In this document: in pieces, positions 24,740 through 35,742 of the stretch
How positions within the stretch are numbered: the first letter of the stretch is position 1
Layout of the letters: every line of letters starts with the position of its first letter
Origin: Acanthosoma haemorrhoidale
Lineage: Eukaryota; Arthropoda; Insecta; Hemiptera; Acanthosomatidae
Direction of reading: 5' to 3'
Assembly: GCA_930367205.1 (NCBI GenBank)
Contig: OV884009.1
Coordinates: 88,061,189 to 88,125,188 of the forward strand
Length of the DNA: 64,000 nucleotides
The notes under the pieces: model-generated
Told to the model about the DNA's origin: nothing
Databases searched by the model: none
Seen by the model: only the letters and a program-made list of their open reading frames with translations
Program-made: the position numbers and the translations under genes

Positions 24740-25377
24740 TTTATGCTAACTCCCTCGCCTGGATGAAGGTGCGAGCAGCGACGTCGCAGGAACTGAAAGG
24801 ACGATATTCGACCTGGAGAAATTCTCTGGAAATCTGGGTGAGTTAAATCACATCATTAAAGGCGGTGATAGAATTATGGAGAGAGTAGAAGCGAAGACAA
24901 ACGAAAGGGATGCAAAATCGATAAAAGCAGACCTGGTGTGTCGTATAAAAAGAAACGTATTGAACCTGATACAGGCGGATGAGGACACCCCATGGGCCGT
25001 GGTGAAAGAACGATTGAAGAAGGCTTACGGAGAGGCCATTGGACACCGGAAGAGGATATCTTTCAAATGTTGCAGTAAACGCGACATCCGGGTCAAACGA
25101 AAGGCCAATACGCCGGGGAACTGTTGGCACAGTTCAACAGTATTACCCAAAATTTGAGGGAAACGATTACCCTGGTGGAAGTAGAAGCCAGGATGCCCTT
25201 CTTGTCGACCATCCTAAAAGTACAGCTACCCAGGGAGACAGGCAAGCGGGATAACTTACCGGGGGACCGATCGTTCGTGAAGTGCGCCCAAGATATGATT
25301 GTGCTAGCGCCCGTGAAGAGGGAGGCAAGCAGGGAGCGGAGGAGAGAGGTTGGTCCAAGGTGACATACCGCAGACCT
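24740..25377 (+). pseudogene. Decayed gag of a Ty3/Gypsy-like LTR retrotransposon
   Basis: GC-rich, coding-like sequence. From about 24806 a plus frame reads DLEKFSGNLGELNHIIKGG, then a charged segment and TPWAVVKERLKKAYGE near 24990-25040. That is the layout of the Retrotrans_gag core: a FSGDP-like start, then a W-x-x-x-K-x-x-L-x-x-x-F/Y-G segment. The frame shifts near 25050. The continuation is in another frame (AQFNSITQNLRETI and VEVEARMPFL, about 25125-25200) and is followed by more charged sequence. The reading frame is broken at least twice, and no protease, reverse transcriptase or integrase follows. The Gypsy assignment is by motif memory; BEL/Pao is a less likely alternative. Confidence 0.6.
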
Positions 25378-26946
25378 AGAATGCCTAAAAATTACCTTAC
25401 CGAAAATCCGCAGGATATGATCTTACTCTTCGAATTCTCCAACATCTTTCTCCTAAAGCCATAATCTTCCTAACCTACATTTATAACTGCATTATCCGAA
25501 CAACGCATTTTCCTCTCCTCTGTAAACACTCCATACTAGTCCTATTCGCCAAACCCGGCAAAAAACCCAATGACGTCTCATCTTACCGTCCAATTAGCCT
25601 ACTCCCTATACTCTCAAAAATATTTGAAAAACTCCTATTAAAACGCCTGCTTCCAATTATTAAATCCAAAAACCTTTATCCTACTCACCAGTTTGGATTC
25701 CGCCAGCGACATTCCACTGCTCAGGCCTTCGCGTTGTCGATCACATCTCCTCAGCCCTTGAATCCAAACAGTATTGCACTGCTGCCTTTCTTGATATAGC
25801 TCAAGCTTTTGACAGGGCTTGGCACACAGGTTTGCTTTACAAGCTCAGAGGATATTTACCGCAGACCTTATTCCTAATCCTACAGTCCTACCTTTCAAAC
25901 CGCTTCTTCCAAGTCCGCTGTGGTTTAGAATATTCTAACTACTATCCCATAAAAGCAGGAGTTCCACAGGGCAGAGTCCTGGGTCCCATCCTCTATAATC
26001 TATACACCGCTGATGTCCCCTCCACCACCAATACCTTCTTGGCAACATTTGCAGATGACACTGCAGTCCTGTCAACCCATCCAGACCCCGATAATGCATC
26101 TCAACACCTTCAAAAACACCTTGATGAGATCGAGTATTGGTGCAACCAATGGCGAATCAAGGTCAATGAAGCAAAATGCTCCCACATAACATTCACCCTC
26201 TGCCGCAAGTCCTGTCCGCTAGTCTTTTTAAATTCGATTCGTCTCCCTGTGTCTGAGACAGTACGGTATTTAGGCTTCCATCTCGACAGAAGACTGACAT
26301 GGAACCCACACACGAGGCTCAAAAGACAAGAACTAAACAGACGCTTTGGACAACTGTACAGACTACTTCGAAGTACATCCCATCTCTCAATAGAAAATAA
26401 ACTACTTATTTACAAAGTTATACTTAAGCCAATCTAGACATACGGAATAGAGCTATGGGGGACAGCAAAAAAGTCGAACTTTAAGCGCATCTAATCCTTT
26501 CAATCAAAAGTCTTGAGAACAATAGTAAATGCCCCTTATTACGTCAGCAACAAAACCCTTCACAATGATCTGAATATACCCTATATTCTTGAACTCATCC
26601 CTTCCAAGTTCATAAAATTACATAGTAACCTATCCAACCACCCTAATTCCCTAGCACAGTCATTGCACTGCACCACTTATCCCTATAATCCTCCTCGGAG
26701 ATTAAAACGGCAGTGGCCTCGTGACCTGCTTTAATTAAGTGTTAGTGGGAGTCCTGGCAATGGCCAGTATCTCTAATTATGTCCTGAGCGTCGGTGGCTC
26801 TCGCGCTCTTGGTCAGCCTCTGCTGGCTCTTATCCAGTGACGCGGCTGACGTAGGAGCGTAGGGGACTTCCGGAGACTCCGCTTCCTCCTTCGCACGCGA
26901 GAGATTGTAATTTCATCTTAATAAATTTTTGTTGTTGAAAAAAAAA
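25378..26946 (+). pseudogene. Jockey-like LINE, 5'-truncated, broken ORF2
   Basis: Matches 31475 onward of the 30.7-kb element, so it contains most of the reverse transcriptase, the C-terminus and a 3' UTR. The intact block (25832-26437) includes AGVPQGRVLGPILYNLYTA and the catalytic FADDTAV. Relative to the better copy it lacks 4 bp near 25719 (frameshift before the block). It has a Trp-to-stop change at about 26437 (ILKPI followed by TAG) and a further stop a little downstream (ATCTAATCC for ATCCAATCC). The tail ends GAGATTGTAATTTCATCTTAATAAATTTTTG and a poly-A run near 26938-26946. The 5' junction sits within the decayed gag. Inactive. Confidence 0.85.
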
Positions 26947-28284
26947 CCCCAAAAAAACAACATAAAAATTATCATAATCAATTTACTAAATAATTATTTT
27001 TATTAGGTATCATTTAAGTCTCGGATGCTTAACCGACGTTAACGTAATTGGTTTTTTACCATTTTCCTATCCAGGGAACATAAAAATAAAAACAATTTTA
27101 AAAATATAATTTATGTAAAACGACACATGTGAGTATAAATATATTTGTCTACGTTAAGTTAAAAAAAGAAAATAATTTTTAGTGATTAATGTGACTGATT
27201 TGTTAAATCATTAATGGTAATTTTGATGTGTGAATAGGGCTTGATGATGAACTGTTGTGATTCAAAACGCAAAATCGTATTTTGCACATAATTTACATTG
27301 TTTGAATTTTGAAATCTTGGAAATATCAATAAATTTTTAAATATTCCTACTATTATTACTTGAGTTGTTCTGTAGAGGTTGGGATATTTACTTTGTGTAT
27401 TAGCTGCAAAGTTGGGCTAGATTTTGTGCCATTGCTATTGCTCTGCAACCATATTTGTTTTTCATAAATGCATCGGGCGGAAGGAGGGGTAAAATTCTGC
27501 GCACGTGGTTGTTGGCCGGCTCACATCTAGATGTGAATAAGAAAGATTCCACTATAGGCACGGGGCGAGAAGGCAAGGCTCTAAATTGCTACTAGAAATA
27601 TTCAAAAGAGAAAAGGATGTTCTGTTCTCTTCCATTGGCCTTAGGAACCGGCCGGCAGGCAACTGTTCGTTGTGATCCACACCGTTCAGAAATATTGACC
27701 GCATTTATAAGACTGCAATCTATTTAGTTCCAAAATATTACATTCCTTTTAGAATTTATTAGAATTAGAGTTTACTGCCGGCAGATCATCGTATTATGCA
27801 TTTGCCTGTAGTACTTTTATTCAGTAAACATTACAATAACGTTATCAACAGAACCAAAGATTGTATTTTGGTAGATTGTACCTAATAAAATGTATTTTGT
27901 GTTGTGTCTTAGAAAGTAAAGAAACCCCTTATTCATGTGTGATTGTAGCTTTCATTAAGCTTTTTTCCCACAGCCTAGCCCAAATGAAGTTTCCCAACAA
28001 CACCCCCCCCTTATATAATGTATTACACATTTATATAAACAAAATGTGTAACGCTGAATAAATGAGTTAAAGTGAAAAATATATTGGATCCAAAACCAAA
28101 AGAAGGGAATTTGCACGAAATGATTTAGGGCCTGTCTCTTTTTTTAAACTTAATCTTGATCTTTGGATGATTGTCTTATCCCCACCCTCCATGTGCTACA
28201 ACAGAAAAACTATCCATGATATATGTATGCTTTAGAGATATTTCGTAATAAATAATAATATTTAAAAACATTATTATTCTTATT
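26947..28284. other. AT-rich intergenic DNA, nothing recognised
   Basis: A somewhat GC-richer patch lies around 27470-27680. No gene or repeat assignment. Confidence 0.4.
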
Positions 28285-29165
28285 AAGTCGGCGCACACAA
28301 GATATAGGAGCACAAGAGGATACAACTCGATGGCGAGTCCTGCCTTCCTGCACCAGCCTTCACCAATTCCGATCTTGTGCGGCTGGCATCCAGTTCCTCA
28401 CTTCACCATGGACCTCGCATCGCCTGCCACAGCGTCATTCCATCAAATGCGAGGCCTTCCACTGGGTCTTGATCCATGAATTACCTCTGTCACTATTTCC
28501 CTTGGCAAATTATCCCCAGCCATCCGAGCAACGTGCCAGGCGCACCTAAATGTACTGAGCATCATAGACTGGACCATGTCTGGTTATTTGAATAGATCTT
28601 TGAGCTCCTGGTTTGTCCGACGACCCCATATCTCGTCAACCTTCACAGATCCAAAGATTTTACGCTCAATCTTCCTCTCAAAGACCATCAAGTTCTAATC
28701 GTCATTTTTGGAGATAGTGCTCGTTTATGGCTCAGCCATAGAGGCATTGTTTTGTATAAATGAATCTAAGTGTCCTTCAAGAGGGCACGGCTCCTGAAAT
28801 AAGGACTGAGACCTGAAGGCTGTCACATAACACTCATTAATGATGATTAATTTCAGAGTCCACAACATTGTCTTGGGCTATGAGGGATCCAAGATAAGAC
28901 AAACTAAGGGGCTTTTTCGAAAGTATATCCTCCGATAGTGATTTTCTCACCGGGCCTGGGGATTTCTTCTGTGGCCATGTATTTGGTCTTTGGTGGATTT
29001 ACTAAGTCCCATTTCCTTGCTGCTTCGACTAATAATAAAAATCCATTTGAGACATCCTGGAACCAATGTCGATGTCATCAGCGTAAGCAAGAAGTTGTAC
29101 AGTTCGGCTGAATAATGTTCCACCCACTTCAACTCCAGGGTTTGTAATGGCCTTTCGAGAGCTCT
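28285..29165 (-). pseudogene. RTE-like LINE reverse transcriptase and C-terminal remnant
   Basis: On the minus strand from about 29165 the translation gives VQLLAYADDIDIGSRMSQMD, the catalytic YADD motif of a LINE reverse transcriptase, then LSYLGSLIAQDNVVDSEI. Decayed segments corresponding to the usual thumb and C-terminal region follow (VRLARCSDGW, then TQWKASHLMEWRCG-like sequence). Many stops and frameshifts interrupt it. The motif order (YADDIDI, YLGS...D/N...EI, then a Trp-rich tail) is that of RTE-type elements common in arthropods. The subclade is uncertain. There is no intact frame longer than 61 codons. Confidence 0.75.
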
Positions 29166-29404
29166 CGAGAGAGAGGAGAGAAAATCCCCTCTTCATCTGG
29201 TTGTTCCATACATAGATTAGGATATCTTCTTATATTTAAATTCATAATGAAATATTATATTTTAGTTGATATTTATGTTAAGATTAAAAACAGATGAAAC
29301 ACTAATTGATTAGCTAACATTTACCAAAAATATGAATATATGTCAATTAGATTGGTTAAAACACCAAAAAAATATTTAAATGATTATTGTCAATTAAAAC
29401 TTGA
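29166..29404. other. AT-rich spacer
   Basis: No feature supported beyond a short GAGA-rich tract at about 29158-29180. Confidence 0.4.
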
Positions 29405-29659
29405 ATATATCTGTACCTCGGAGAGATACAACACTATGTCCATTTTCATAACTTTACAGGAGAGGAGTTTTAAACTTTTTTTCAACAAAAAGTGTTTGTA
29501 TTGGCACAGCTATTTATTGAGATGTTAAAACAATATTTTACCAGAACATTCTATTTATTGTTATTTACATCATGCAGTTGTTATAAAATTTTTACGGTTT
29601 TTTTTCACTTGGACAAAAAAATGGACATAGTGTTGTATCCCTCCGAGGTACAGATATAT
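29405..29659. repeat. Inverted repeat with 42-bp near-perfect arms
   Basis: Arm 1 (29405-29446) and the reverse complement of arm 2 (29618-29659) match at 41 of 42 positions by eye, sharing CTGTACCTCGGAG and GATACAACACTATGTCC. The arms are separated by 171 bp of AT-rich DNA without a transposase. High arm identity in otherwise diverged DNA suggests a recent or conserved structure, for instance a small inverted-repeat element. No target duplication identified. Confidence 0.7.
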
Positions 29660-30680
29660 TATTGACTGCAAGCTATAAACCCCTACTTAAACAGAAAATA
29701 AAACAGTTTATGATTCAATCCAATCCCGTTAGTTCAACATATTCACAACGAGCCATAAATCTGATGAGTATCTACCTATTAACCTGACGAGAAGTATAAA
29801 AGTTGTCAATTAAATATTTATTGAAGTTAAAATGTTATCACGATCGTTTTACAACTTATACTGTATCTATACTATGGGGAATAGAGGGGGGGGGTTCTAA
29901 TAGTTGTCGAATTAACAATTACCTATTATCGATTTTATTTGTCCTGAAAGAGTCCAACTTAACTCGATGCTTTTTAATTTATTGATTAGTATTTTGTCCG
30001 TTCCTTATTGAAGCGTTTTGGAGTACACACATTAAGTTTTTATTAGGTTGAGTAGTGACTTGAGAGAAACGGGTTAATAGAACGGTGGAGACTTCTTTTT
30101 GTCACTACTGCTATGATGGAAGACAATGCCAGGAGATCGCCTATTTATTCCTACGCTTGGACTGTCCTCCAGGCCCTTACCCCTCGCCGCATACGTCGTC
30201 ATAATGGAATACCCTTCCACGGGCCTGCCATTTCAATGTCGGAAAAAAAGTTCGGTTTCTCCATTATTTAATATTTTCCTGCTCTAAATATAAACCTACG
30301 AAAAGTCCCATTAACTCCCACAAGATCCCGTCGTTATGATCTTTGTATCCGTTCCCACAGAACTTCAGCATTCGGCCGCTTCTTTCTTGCCCGTTCCACA
30401 ACACATTGGAGTTCTCTCGATATCCTTCATGCTTCATCTTTACGTACATTCAAAACCCTCATATTTCTTCAACACCTCTTTACAAATCAGCCAGACGCTT
30501 ATCAACCTACAAGAAACCTAGGATTTTGTACTCGTTTTACTATTCTTATTATCTTATTTTATTTTGTGTTTGACTATATACGATTACTATCGTTCAACTG
30601 TTCTGTCGATAAACCCATAGCTTCTACCTTTTAAAACACTAATATTTATGTATTTAATTTTGTTACTATTATTTTTCTCT
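29660..30680. other. Intergenic DNA, nothing recognised
   Basis: Poly-G tract near 29887-29894. Short frames near 30264-30573 on both strands are not recognisable. Confidence 0.4.
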
Positions 30681-30692
30681 TCTTTTGATTTA
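30681..30692. repeat. Target-site duplication, left copy
   Basis: TCTTTTGATTTA, repeated exactly at 33005-33016 on the other side of the Jockey-like insertion. Confidence 0.85.
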
Positions 30693-33004
30693 CCGAAATC
30701 CAGATCTCCTTGACTTTTTCTTCTACAATAGTTTAGGAACACTAAACTATTCACTCAAGCGCCTCGATGACCTCTCCTCTGATCATAGTCCTTTATTATT
30801 AACCATTTCCCTTAGACCAATTCACAAACTGCCTCCTCCTTCATTTATTAGGGGCCCAGTTGACTGGGACCAATTCCGTCAGCTTCTTACAGAGTCCGTA
30901 AACCTCAAATTATCCCTGAAAACATCCCAAGACCTAGACGATGCAGTGCATTCTTTCACTACTCTGGTCCAGAGGTCGGCTTGGGAGGCATCGTCACCCC
31001 ATCGTCACCCAAGAATCCACAATCATAATCGTTTACCTCAGCATCTCAAAGATCTAATCAAATCCAAACGCCGCTCTAGAACAGTGTGGCAAAGATCCCG
31101 GCATCCTGCTGATCGCCGCTCGTACAATCAGTACTGCCGATTGGTAAAGCGGCGATTGGCATCCTTCCGTTCTGATTCTTTCAATTCCTACCTCTCCTCT
31201 CTGTCTACCAGGGATAACTCCTTGTGGAATGTAACCAAAAAAATCCTAAAGTATCAACCTGTTTCACATCCACTCCGTCGTGATGATGGGTCCTGGGCGG
31301 CCTCGGATGGGGATAGGTCGGAGGAATTTGCTCTGCATCTTACCCATACTTTCACACCTCACCTTTCTCATCAAAGCCATACTCACAGCAAAACTGTGGA
31401 AGATTTCCTCACTTCACCTATTCCTCTCTCTCTTCCACCAAAAGCCGTTAATCCCTCTGAGGTCAAATACCTTCTGAAAAACTTACCTTACAGAAAATCC
31501 CCTGGATATGATCTCCTAACTCCTCAAATTCTCAAACAACTTCCTCCTAAAGCCATAATCTTCCTAACCTATATATATAATTGCATTATCCGAACGACGC
31601 ACTTTCCTCTCCTCTGGAAACATTCCATTATTGTCCTATTCGCCAAACCCGGTAAACCACCCAATGACACCTCATCTTACCGTCCAATTAGCCTACTCCC
31701 TATCCTCTCAAAAATATTTGAGAAACTCCTACTAAAACGTCTACTTCCAATTGTTGAATCCAAAAACCTTTTTCCCACACACCAGTTTGGTTTCCGCCAA
31801 CGACATTCCACTGCTCAACAAGGCCTTCGCGTTGTTGATCACGTCTCCTCAGCCCTTGAAACCAAAAAGTATTGCACTGCTGCCTTTCTCGATATAGCTC
31901 AAGCTTTTGACAGGGTTTGGCACGCAGGTTTGCTCTACAAGCTCAAAAGACATTTACCACAGACCCTTTTCCTAATCCTACAGTCCTACCTTTCAAACCG
32001 CTTCTTCCAAGTCCGCTGTGGCTTAGAATACTCTAACTACTATCCCATAAATGCAGGAGTTCCACAGGGCAGTGTCCTAGGCCCCATCCTCTATAACCTA
32101 TACACCGCTGATGTCCCCTCTACTTCCAACACCTTCTTGGCCACATTTGCAGATGACACTGCAGTCTTGTCATCCCACCCAGACCCCGACATAGCATCCC
32201 ATAACCTTCAAAAACACCTTAACGAGATCGAGTATTGGTGCAATCAATGGCGGATCAAAGTTAATGAAGCAAAATGCTCCCACATTACCTTCACCCTTTG
32301 TCGCAAGACTTGTCCATTAGTTTATTTTAATTCTATTCCTCTCCCAGTAACCGAGACAGTACGGTACTTAGGCTTCCATCTCGACAAACGACTGACCTGG
32401 AACCCACATACGAGACTAAAAAGACAAGAACTAAACAGACGCTTTGGACAACTGTACAGACTACTTCAAAGGACATCCCATCTCTCAATAGAAAATAAAC
32501 TACTAATCTACAAAGTTATACTTAAACCAATCTGGACATACAGAATAGAGCTATGGGGGACAGCAAAAAAGTCGAACATCAAGCGTATCCAATCCTTTCA
32601 ATCCAAAGTCCTGAGAACAATAGTAAATGCCCCTTATTATGTCAGCAACAAAACCCTTCATAACGACCTTAATATACCCTACATTCTAGAACTCATCCCT
32701 TCCAAGTTTATGAAATTCCACAGTAGCCTTTCCAACCACCCTAATCCTGTAGCACAGTCTTTGCACTGCGCCACTCATCCCTATAATCCTCCTCGGAGAC
32801 TGAAACGGCAGTGGCCTCGTGACCTGCTATAATCGCGTGACAGTGGGAGTCCTGGCAATGGCCAGTTTCTCCAATCATGTCCTATTGTATGAATGAGTGA
32901 GTGAATGATGACTGTAAATATGGTATGAATGAGATCATTTATCTGTATTATTATTGCCTTATAAAAGGCAGATTGTAATTATTGCACAATAAAGTTATAA
33001 AAGA
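30693..33004 (+). mobile_element. Jockey-like non-LTR retrotransposon, 5'-truncated, recent insertion
   Basis: Flanked by an exact 12-bp duplication (30681-30692 and 33005-33016), which fixes the ends. The element begins inside the end of the endonuclease domain, contains the rest of ORF2, then a 3' UTR and a short tail ending CAATAAAGTTATAAAAGA. The 3' UTR lacks an internal block present in other copies (compare 26790-26900): the sequence jumps from CCAATCATGTCC to TATTGTATGAATGAG. The open ORF and exact duplication indicate a younger insertion than the other copies, but the 5' truncation makes it non-autonomous. Confidence 0.9.
30694..32832 (+). CDS. ORF2 C-terminal part: reverse transcriptase of Jockey-like LINE
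   Basis: An open frame of about 712 codons inside the element, with no ATG at its start because the insertion is 5'-truncated. It opens with the end of the apurinic-type endonuclease (NPDLLDFF, then LSSDHSPLLL, the SDH motif). The reverse transcriptase follows: a KPGKPPNDTSSYRPISLLP fingers block at about residues 325-345, GFRQRHSTAQQGL, AFLDIAQAFDRVWH (first catalytic Asp), AGVPQGSVLGPILYN, and FADDTAV (catalytic Asp pair, near residue 490). Next comes a thumb-like WCNQWRIKVNEAKC, and the frame ends RRLKRQWPRDLL. This motif order is typical of Jockey and CR1-like LINEs; the close match to Jockey is from memory. The enzyme would copy its own RNA at a nicked target in the nucleus. Without the N-terminal endonuclease and ORF1 it cannot act alone. 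Confidence 0.9.
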   Translation, partial: RNPDLLDFFFYNSLGTLNYSLKRLDDLSSDHSPLLLTISLRPIHKLPPPSFIRGPVDWDQFRQLLTESVNLKLSLKTSQDLDDAVHSFTTLVQRSAWEASSPHRHPRIHNHNRLPQHLKDLIKSKRRSRTVWQRSRHPADRRSYNQYCRLVKRRLASFRSDSFNSYLSSLSTRDNSLWNVTKKILKYQPVSHPLRRDDGSWAASDGDRSEEFALHLTHTFTPHLSHQSHTHSKTVEDFLTSPIPLSLPPKAVNPSEVKYLLKNLPYRKSPGYDLLTPQILKQLPPKAIIFLTYIYNCIIRTTHFPLLWKHSIIVLFAKPGKPPNDTSSYRPISLLPILSKIFEKLLLKRLLPIVESKNLFPTHQFGFRQRHSTAQQGLRVVDHVSSALETKKYCTAAFLDIAQAFDRVWHAGLLYKLKRHLPQTLFLILQSYLSNRFFQVRCGLEYSNYYPINAGVPQGSVLGPILYNLYTADVPSTSNTFLATFADDTAVLSSHPDPDIASHNLQKHLNEIEYWCNQWRIKVNEAKCSHITFTLCRKTCPLVYFNSIPLPVTETVRYLGFHLDKRLTWNPHTRLKRQELNRRFGQLYRLLQRTSHLSIENKLLIYKVILKPIWTYRIELWGTAKKSNIKRIQSFQSKVLRTIVNAPYYVSNKTLHNDLNIPYILELIPSKFMKFHSSLSNHPNPVAQSLHCATHPYNPPRRLKRQWPRDLL

Positions 33005-33016
33005 TCTTTTGATTTA
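33005..33016. repeat. Target-site duplication, right copy
   Basis: TCTTTTGATTTA, identical to 30681-30692. Confidence 0.85.
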
Positions 33017-33507
33017 ATTTTTTATTACACTTTATTTTCTTATCTCTTTTTATTTTGAACAAATTCTAGACTTTTTTAATTTGAGGTATACGTTTTTATG
33101 TCCTATTGTTTCTTAATTAAGTTATTTGTGCATTATTTATAGGGGTCATGATCCCAGAATAATTGTTTTTTTTCTATTCTATCATAAAACACGAGGAGGC
33201 ATTGACCCAATAATAATTTTGTGTTCTCTTTTTTTGTTTCAGGTAATTACTATATGCTACCATTTGTAACATGGACTATTGGAAAAATGGTAATGTAGAA
33301 TTTTCAACTAATTGTACCGTGGACGCTGTACAAACATTTGATTTTTGTTTCTGCCTTATTGAGCCCTGATCTCTATGTGAATTTATAACGACAGGAATTT
33401 CAGGGCTAAATAATAATGTGTATTTTGCATATACCTCTCGGTTTCCACAAGTACCAGAGCTAGGATAAATTATTTAAAATTCTTTTTCAATATCTACGAA
33501 TTCAATA
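33017..33507. other. AT-rich spacer, nothing recognised
   Basis: No supported feature. Confidence 0.4.
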
Positions 33508-33747
33508 ACAACTTTATTATGATGAAATTACAATCTGCCTACTTAATAGGCAATAAATAATTGAGATAAGTGTTTCCATTCATACCATATTTACAATTCA
33601 TCATTCGTTCGCACATTCATACAACATTTACAAACAGCCCAGGGGCCCCCCAAGTCCACACGGTTGTTGCCTCCCTCGCAAGCGAAAGAGGAAGCGGAGT
33701 CTCGGGAAGTCCCCCACGCTCCCCACCAGCCACGTCACCGGCTACAG
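33508..33747 (-). mobile_element. Jockey-like LINE 3'-UTR fragment
   Basis: Reverse complement of the family's 3' UTR: tail (CTTTATTATGATGAAATTAC), CAATCTGCC...GGCAATAAATAATTG, ACCATATTTACAATTCATC, ACAAACAGCCCAGG, CGAAAGAGGAAGCGGAGTC. Strongly 5'-truncated insertion without coding sequence. I could not find a convincing target duplication. Confidence 0.75.
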
Positions 33748-35742
33748 TAAAACATCGTTTCTTATAATTTATTTAAAATAAAACAATGTAGTAATTAAGC
33801 AGAGCTTTGCTTTTGTAGCATCACTTCAAACGTTGTTGCTTCTTCAAGTCCAATTAGCAGAGCAAAAAAAAAACAACAAATTATATTCATATTGATTCTT
33901 TCTTCCGGGAAAACTTTAAGTATCTGTAATGATGTTATGAGCTCCATAAGTTCGACGTAGTGACGTACTTTCAGAGGTTACTTTGTACTAAAAGTGTTTT
34001 CTTAACTTCTTTTGCGTTGTCCCCTTGGAATTATTCAGTTCGAACCAATCATCCATCAATTGTTGATAGTTTATGTCATATTAAAGTTCATGTCAATCAA
34101 AATGGCTTAAAGGATGGTGTATGCTCGTAAAAAAATATTTCTTTACCCTAATTAAACATTTATAACAAATGCTGGGTAAAGATACTACAGAACGAATATA
34201 CAACATTTGTGCTATCATGATGAGTATCTGTATTTGCAAATTACAAACGTTTGATTTAAAAGAGAAATTGTAAAGAAAATTGAACGTTAATAAACAGTTT
34301 TATAAGCAATTGAAATCGTAATTATTCTACTGTTGCCTACACTACCTGCTTATTTGCCTAGGCATTATTAAGTTTTTCATTTTCAATTGTTTATCATAAC
34401 ACCTAATGATCTATTTTTAAATTTTATTATGTAAGATCACTAGTTAGATAATCCATTTGATGGAAATACGCAATGTTTAAACAATTTATCTGTTCACAAA
34501 GTAACTCTCTTCTGGTGGTACAGCCGTTACATAATAAATATTAGCAGACAAACTTATGTTGACTTTTTTAGATTATAAAAAAAACATCCGATTTAAAACA
34601 ACCAATAATCAATCATACGTATAGGTACATATAGATTCGTATACGTATAGGTAGATTCTAAGGAAATGACCTATGATTGAGATCATACTCACTAATGGTC
34701 ACGAATATACACATGTTCAGGGTTAGATCAGGGGCAAAAAAATAGTTTATTAATTTTATTTAGCGTAATTTTTTTTATGTTTATGTACTCGACGAATGTA
34801 AAACATTATGAAACACGTCTAAAACGTTCTGCTTCGAATGTTACCTAAACCAAATCGATGACAAAACACTGGTTTTTTTGGCAAAGTTTAACGTTTAGAG
34901 CATTCAAAAACACTGCGTTACGGAAAAAACTACCATTTGATTTGAACGAATTGTATCTCATTAAACCGTTAAAGATATATTTTTTAATTAGATCATTTGC
35001 CTCCATGCAAGTGGCCCTGTGGTGTTACATCCATCTCCATTTTATTTAAAAAATATTAATTTATCTAATAACCAAATATAAACATTTTATGTGTCAGTTA
35101 GATAGGTTTATCTGTTGCCCTGTGACCTGAATCTGCATTCATAAATAAAGTAATTTTCCATGTAGTGTATCTTTGATCCTTTTTAAAATCACATGGTCAT
35201 AAAAAAAAAGACACTTTGAACTGATTATTTCTCAATGCATGATATAGTTTACTGCTTCAAATTTCGACGTGACCTTAAATGCTTTTTTCCAACTTGATTG
35301 ATATTTAAGTAGTCCGTTATGTATTATTTTCATGACTTGAGAAAAGAAAAGAGATTTTCTAATAGAGACAAATGTACGGTGGTTTAATGATGGTTCGAGG
35401 AGCAAAGGCAAGATCACATTTTTATCTCGAAGGGTTGACACGCCAAGGTTCATAAAAATTTATTAGGAGTGAAAAACGATTTTAAATCAAAATGTGACAA
35501 TGTCGTTTTTCAACTAGATAATGCACTCACTGATTCATAACGCCAGGGTAACGAACCAATGGATCGATTTTAGACGATTTGTTTTAATTAAATAAACTTT
35601 TTAATTATTTTATTTTACAACCCATGCCATATAATAAATTATTTTGAATTTAAATAAAGATAAAGAACGTATGTTTCTATCGAATGGGCCCTAACTGTAT
35701 ATTAAAAAATACAATTGGATTGCTAGTTGACTTAAAAACAAA
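33748..35742. other. AT-rich intergenic DNA, nothing recognised
   Basis: Contains only short frames (63 codons at 34858-35049 plus, 73 codons at 35232-35453 minus) without motifs. No supported gene. Confidence 0.4.

Noticed and set aside
24474..24749. 91-codon plus frame
   Set aside because: Covers the presumed LTR leader and primer-binding site; its phase does not join the gag-like frame cleanly.
31280..31477. 65-codon frame inside ORF2
   Set aside because: Out-of-frame shadow of the reverse transcriptase ORF.
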